DNA from: CAZCBJ01 sp964496705
GTDB lineage: Bacteria > Chloroflexota > Anaerolineae > Anaerolineales > Anaerolineaceae
Reading direction: 5' to 3'
DNA length: 25,620 nucleotides
NCBI GenBank assembly: GCA_964496705.1
Contig: CAZCBJ010000033.1
Coordinates: 1 to 25,620, forward strand
Shown here: in pieces, positions 21,983-25,620 of the stretch
Layout: every line of letters starts with the position of its first letter
Numbering within the stretch: position 1 is the stretch's first letter
Translations under genes and position numbers: made by a program
Notes under the pieces: model-generated
The model's input: only the letters and a program-made list of their open reading frames with translations
Databases searched by the model: none
Told to the model about the DNA's origin: nothing

Positions 21983-24208
21983 ATGAGTTTACGCTCGACC
22001 ATCCTCATCTTGATTGCATTTACTTTTTTGGGCCTGGTCATCGTCCTGTCGGTCACGCTCGAGAACACCTTGTTGCAGCATTTCAGTCAGGAAGAATATA
22101 AGACGCTGCTGGTCAACAGCCAGCGCGCGCTCCGTGCCATTAACCGTGAAATTTCAACCCTCCAGCAAACCGCGGTTTACCTTGCCGAACAGGATTTATT
22201 GGATCAGGCGGTGCAGCACAATCAGGTGGATTACTCGGCATTTTTTAATCGCAACACCTTTCGAGGGCTGCGCATCAATTTCCTGGTTGTGTCCAATATT
22301 GAGAACCAGATCTTGTATGCCAGCTCACTGGACTGGCAAAGTGGTGCCTTGCAACCCATTCCGGTTGAAGTGGTTCAGTGCTTTGAGAATCTTATTTGCC
22401 CATTTATCCTGGCGCAGAATGACGCTCCCGCCACCGGATTGCTGCAGACGTCCCAGGGAGTGTTAATGATCGCGACAGCTCCCATCTCTTCGAAAAATGG
22501 CGGCCAGTTTTCGAGGGGTGCGCTTCTGATTGCGCGCTATCTTGAATCATATTCTTTGCTTGAACTGGGAGACAACATTCAACTGCCCCTTGAATTGGTC
22601 GCTATGGGTGGAAGTTCTCTCAATGAAGATCAGCGCGCAGCACGCGATTATTTCCGCGAAGGCCACGATTACCTGATTCGGGAATCTCAGGGAGGGTATC
22701 TGAGCGGATACAATTTGCTCAAGGACGTGTATGGCGCACCGTCCTTCATCTTGCAGGTCTCCATGGCTCGCGCGGGATACCAAAGCGGGCAGTTCCTGGC
22801 TACCTTCCTCACGTTATCGTTGATCGCCTCATCCTCCATTTTTGGCCTATTGACCCTGATCCTGCTGGAAACATTGGTATTCCGCCGCCTGACTCGCCTG
22901 GAAAAGGATGTTTCACGGATTGGCAGCAGCGGAGATGCCTCCCGACGCGTACCGGTAACACGTAAAGATGAAATCAGCAGCTTGAGCAGCAACATCAATC
23001 AGATGCTCGAAAACCTGGAAATGGTGCAGAATCGCATGACCCAGCTTCAGACCGCCCTGCAGAGTCGGGTGGATGAACTGGCCGCACTCCAGACCGCATC
23101 TCAAACACTGCTCGGGCAAATGGATACCAGTATCATTCTACTAAACGCCTGCCGGTTAGCGGTGGAACGCTTTTTTGTGGACTATGCCTGGATCGGTTAC
23201 CTCTCCGCCAACCAAATTTCCTTGCGCCCAACCCACGCCTTCGGGATTGATCTCTCTTCGCTGCGCCGCCTAAATCCGCGGGGAGAAGACGCACACCATC
23301 CCGTCGTTCAAGCTGCGCTGACCAACACCATCCAGATACAACCAATCACCTCGACGGATGAAAACACCTCCATGATAGCCATCGCGGCCATCCCGGTCAG
23401 GCTGGGAGAGAAACAGCCTGCCGTGCTGGTTCTCACCAGCCGTGAACCAGATTTTTTCGATGAAGAGAGAATCCGTCCTCTCCAGGCTTTTATCAATTTG
23501 ATCAGCACCGCTTATCAGAATGCAGACCTGTTCGAGCAGGTTCGCGCAGGTCGCGAGAGGCTGCATGCGCTGTCGCTGCGTCTGGTCGAGGTGCAAGAAA
23601 ACGAACGGCGCAATCTCGCACTGGAGCTGCATGACGAAGTTGGCCAGATTCTCACCGGCTTGAAATTAATGCTTGAAACCAACGATCCTCAGCAATATCA
23701 AAACCGGCTGGAACAGGCGCTCTCACTGGTCAATGAACTGATTGGGCGCGTGCGCCAGATGTCTCTGGACTTGCGCCCGGCGATGCTGGACGATCTCGGT
23801 CTGCTGCCCACCCTGCTGTGGCACATCCAGCGCTACTCGCAGCAAACCGGAATTCAGATTCAATTGGAGCACGAACAGTTGGAAGGACAACGCTTTGGCG
23901 CTGAAGTGGAAACCACAGTCTACCGGGTGGTCCAGGAGGCGCTGACCAACATTGCGCGCCATGCTGGGGTGGACCATGCAGTGGTGCGCATCTGGAATCA
24001 ATCCGATGCCCTGGGGATTCAAGTGGAAGATCAGGGAGTCGGCTTCGAAGTTGATTCTATGATTGGCGGCCAGACCAGCGGCCTGGCAGGTATGCGCGAG
24101 CGGGTTTTTCTGCTAGGCGGGCGCTTCGCCATCGACGCCAGTCAAGGCAACGGCACCTGCCTGACCGTGTTCATCCCATTGCCGATGAACGGAAAGGGTA
24201 ATCCATGA
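21983..24208 (+). CDS. Membrane sensor histidine kinase (CHASE4-like, HAMP, GAF, HisKA_3, HATPase_c)
   Basis: 741 residues. A first membrane helix (5-27) and a second (~270-298) flank an extracytoplasmic CHASE4-like sensor domain (~45-200: LRAINREISTLQQTAVYLAEQD, then FRGLRINFLVVSNIENQILYASSLDW). HAMP (~300-345) and a short coiled coil follow, then a GAF-like domain (~370-515). The NarL-type dimerisation domain carries the phosphorylated histidine H550 in ELHDEVGQ, preceded by ENERRNLA. The ATPase domain has VVQEALTNIARHAG (N box), EDQGVGF (G1) and GLAGMRER...GNGTCLTVFIP (G2). All catalytic motifs are intact. Its stop overlaps the regulator's start (ATGA), so the two form a two-component pair. 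The signal is unknown; similar CHASE4 domains sense small extracellular molecules. Confidence 0.92.
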   Translation: MSLRSTILILIAFTFLGLVIVLSVTLENTLLQHFSQEEYKTLLVNSQRALRAINREISTLQQTAVYLAEQDLLDQAVQHNQVDYSAFFNRNTFRGLRINFLVVSNIENQILYASSLDWQSGALQPIPVEVVQCFENLICPFILAQNDAPATGLLQTSQGVLMIATAPISSKNGGQFSRGALLIARYLESYSLLELGDNIQLPLELVAMGGSSLNEDQRAARDYFREGHDYLIRESQGGYLSGYNLLKDVYGAPSFILQVSMARAGYQSGQFLATFLTLSLIASSSIFGLLTLILLETLVFRRLTRLEKDVSRIGSSGDASRRVPVTRKDEISSLSSNINQMLENLEMVQNRMTQLQTALQSRVDELAALQTASQTLLGQMDTSIILLNACRLAVERFFVDYAWIGYLSANQISLRPTHAFGIDLSSLRRLNPRGEDAHHPVVQAALTNTIQIQPITSTDENTSMIAIAAIPVRLGEKQPAVLVLTSREPDFFDEERIRPLQAFINLISTAYQNADLFEQVRAGRERLHALSLRLVEVQENERRNLALELHDEVGQILTGLKLMLETNDPQQYQNRLEQALSLVNELIGRVRQMSLDLRPAMLDDLGLLPTLLWHIQRYSQQTGIQIQLEHEQLEGQRFGAEVETTVYRVVQEALTNIARHAGVDHAVVRIWNQSDALGIQVEDQGVGFEVDSMIGGQTSGLAGMRERVFLLGGRFAIDASQGNGTCLTVFIPLPMNGKGNP

Positions 24209-24846
24209 CCATCACCATCCTGCTGGTGGATGACCATCATGTGGTCCGCCAGGGATTGCGCTCCCTGCTGGAAAGCCAGCCTGAATTTGAAGTGGTCGCC
24301 GAGTCCAGCAACGGATTGGACGCTGTCCAGTTGGTGGAAAATCTGCATCCAGATGTGGTCTTGCTGGATCTGATGATGCCCGGCTTGAACGGACTGGAGG
24401 TCACCCGCCAGATACAAAACCTGACCCATGTCTTGATCCTTTCCATGCATGACAATGAAGCGTATGTTTTGGAGGCGCTGCGCAACGGAGCGTATGGCTA
24501 TATTTTAAAAGATTCAACTGCGGCTGAATTGATCCAGGCGGTGCAGGCGGTTGCCGAAGGTCGCCGCTACCTCAGCGCCCCGCTTTCTGAACGTGCGATA
24601 GAGATTTACATGAAAAAAGCCCAATCCAGCGGGCAGGATGCTTATGAAAGCTTGACCACCCGCGAGCGCGAGGTGCTGCACCTGGTGGCACAGGGGTTGA
24701 GCAATAGCGCGATTGCCGAGCAGTTATCCATCAGCCCGCGCACGGTTGAAATCCATCGCGCCAACGCCATGCACAAGCTCAACCTGCGCAACCAGACCGA
24801 ACTGATCCGTTATGCGCTGCGCAAGGGCATCTTACCGATGGAATGA
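24205..24846 (+). CDS. NarL/FixJ-family response regulator
   Basis: 213 residues. The receiver domain (1-~120) has DD at 10-11, the phospho-acceptor D55 in VLLDLMMPGLNG, a Ser in the switch position (VLILSMHD) and the conserved Lys in YILKDST. The LuxR-type helix-turn-helix (~150-210) reads LTTREREVLHLVAQGLSNSAIAEQLSISPRTVEIHRANAMHKL, the DNA-binding signature. It overlaps the kinase gene by 4 bp, indicating translational coupling. Target genes are unknown; no adjacent target is obvious apart from the downstream TadE-like gene. Confidence 0.95.
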   Translation: MTITILLVDDHHVVRQGLRSLLESQPEFEVVAESSNGLDAVQLVENLHPDVVLLDLMMPGLNGLEVTRQIQNLTHVLILSMHDNEAYVLEALRNGAYGYILKDSTAAELIQAVQAVAEGRRYLSAPLSERAIEIYMKKAQSSGQDAYESLTTREREVLHLVAQGLSNSAIAEQLSISPRTVEIHRANAMHKLNLRNQTELIRYALRKGILPME

Positions 24847-25017
24847 AACTTGTAACGTTGACACTGGTCAGCCCCATCCTGCAGGCATCGGCTTGCAAAT
24901 CTGTAAAGTCGCCTAAGGGTTAAATCAGGTGAAAATACGTATACTTCCTAGTATCCAGGATAACCATCCGGTTGTATGCTATAGGTACCCGGATTTGCAT
25001 TTCCAGGAGGAAAAATT
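24847..25017 (+). promoter_or_regulatory. Intergenic region with a candidate promoter for the TadE-like gene
   Basis: Between the regulator and the TadE-like gene there is a GTATGCTATA stretch (24974-24983), identical over ten bases to the extended -10 region at 5548-5557, though the -35 is weak here. TATACT (24940-24945) is a second possible -10. GTTGAC (24857-24862) can pair with GTCAGC (24867-24872) in a small hairpin without a T-tract. AGGAGG at 25005-25010 is the ribosome binding site. Confidence 0.35.
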
Positions 25018-25620
25018 ATGATGCGCCGATTGATTAGCCGATTTCATCATTTGAGCCTTGGTCAGGGGATGGTTGAATTTGCCCTGGCTCTCCCCGTGTT
25101 GCTGTTGCTTTTATTTGGCATCATTGAATTTGGACGCCTGATTCTCACCTATGCCTCGGTATACAACGCCGCCCGCGAGGCAGTCCGCTACGGCGCAGCG
25201 GTCTCCACCAATACCTCCGGCACCCAGCGCTACCGTGATTGCACCGGGATGCGCACCACAGCCAAAAGTGTATCGTTCTTCGCTGGATTGGCGGACGCGG
25301 ATATTGACATCCGTTATGATGCCGGCCCCGAAGACCTCACCCCCTGGAATTCCAAGCGCGTCTGCCCGGACGACGCCAATTTGGGCGACCGGGTGGTGGT
25401 GCGTGTGTCCACCATGTACCAACCCATCGTCCCATTGGTCCTACGCTCTGGGGTTCGGGTCAGCTCTGAAGCCGCCCGCACTGTGATCCGCAATGTGGAT
25501 ATTATCGGTCCGCCGCCGCCCTCGCCCACCCCGCGCCACACACGCACCTCGACCATGACTCCAATGTACACCCCCACCAGTACGGCAACAATTACCCCGA
25601 CCGGAACCATCACCCTCACC
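25018..25620 (+). CDS. TadE-like pseudopilin/secreted protein (3' end outside the window)
   Basis: 201 codons are visible and the frame is open at the window end. The N-terminus (MMRRLISRFHHLSLGQGMVEFALALPVLLLLLFGIIEFGRL, split here by the hydrophobic run at about 20-40) is the TadE signature: a short basic leader, G-Q-x-x-V-E-F-A and one hydrophobic helix, as in proteins processed like Flp pilins. A ~125-residue extracytoplasmic domain with two cysteines follows, then from ~165 a Thr/Pro-rich tail (PPPPSPTP, TPMYTPTSTATITPTGTI) that looks like a surface linker or glycosylated region. This tail is not usual for plain TadE. AGGAGG lies 7 nt before the first of two adjacent ATGs. Confidence 0.85.
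   Translation, partial: MMRRLISRFHHLSLGQGMVEFALALPVLLLLLFGIIEFGRLILTYASVYNAAREAVRYGAAVSTNTSGTQRYRDCTGMRTTAKSVSFFAGLADADIDIRYDAGPEDLTPWNSKRVCPDDANLGDRVVVRVSTMYQPIVPLVLRSGVRVSSEAARTVIRNVDIIGPPPPSPTPRHTRTSTMTPMYTPTSTATITPTGTITLT

Noticed and set aside
24858..24863. A consensus TTGACA -35 after the response regulator
   Set aside because: No -10-like hexamer lies 16-18 bp downstream.
1..25620. tRNA, rRNA, CRISPR arrays, insertion sequences, prophage genes
   Set aside because: Gaps between genes are short and none shows a tRNA-like cloverleaf, spaced direct repeats or transposase-like coding; no such feature could be supported.

Overview
The window looks like a chromosomal scaffold from an uncultured bacterium, most plausibly Chloroflexota (Anaerolineae-like). 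This is inferred from gene families and operon style: a stand-alone CinA C-terminal domain, NarL-type two-component genes, a TadE-like pseudopilin with a Thr/Pro tail, CoxG-type molybdenum hydroxylase genes and moderately high GC. No marker gene settles the taxonomy. A run of 21 Ns (9462-9482) and a frameshift near base 110 indicate draft assembly quality.

Left part (1-5428): the 3' end of a frameshifted uroporphyrinogen-decarboxylase-family gene on + converges on a minus-strand operon of three genes. These are glmM, a very long phosphohexomutase and an M23 LytM-type lipoprotein, so the operon has an envelope and sugar-phosphate theme. Next, 5523-6369 is a self-contained transcription unit: strong extended -10 promoter, a GNAT-like gene and a perfect 13-bp intrinsic terminator.

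Central part (6415-17517) is the most interesting region. A strong promoter and a ~190-nt AT-rich leader precede eight co-directional genes: fdrA (allF-like), a DUF1116 gene (ylbE/allG-like), a tandem double cyclase-family hydrolase, the three subunits of a molybdenum hydroxylase (FAD, 2Fe-2S, Mo), a CoxG-like membrane-anchored SRPBCC protein, and an NCS2 permease whose signature resembles the uracil carrier UraA. The permease has its own structured leader, including an attenuator-like nested stem. Together these genes could import a pyrimidine-like N-heterocycle, hydroxylate it, open the ring hydrolytically and recover carbamoyl phosphate from the resulting ureido acid by an FdrA/DUF1116 transcarbamoylase. 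In E. coli, FdrA and YlbE are two of the three genes encoding oxamic transcarbamylase; the third, ylbF/allH, is not seen here. The pathway is an inference and may be an undescribed variant of oxidative pyrimidine catabolism.

Right part (17574-25620): a five-gene + cluster (NmrA-like oxidoreductase, an unknown protein, a small membrane protein, a MoaD/ThiS-like sulfur carrier, a CinA-C/PncC amidase) converges on metG (-). metG diverges from a CHASE4-type sensor kinase plus NarL-family regulator pair that overlap by 4 bp; the kinase gene may be transcribed leaderless. The window ends inside a TadE-like gene. No tRNA, rRNA, CRISPR array, insertion sequence or phage gene was recognised.
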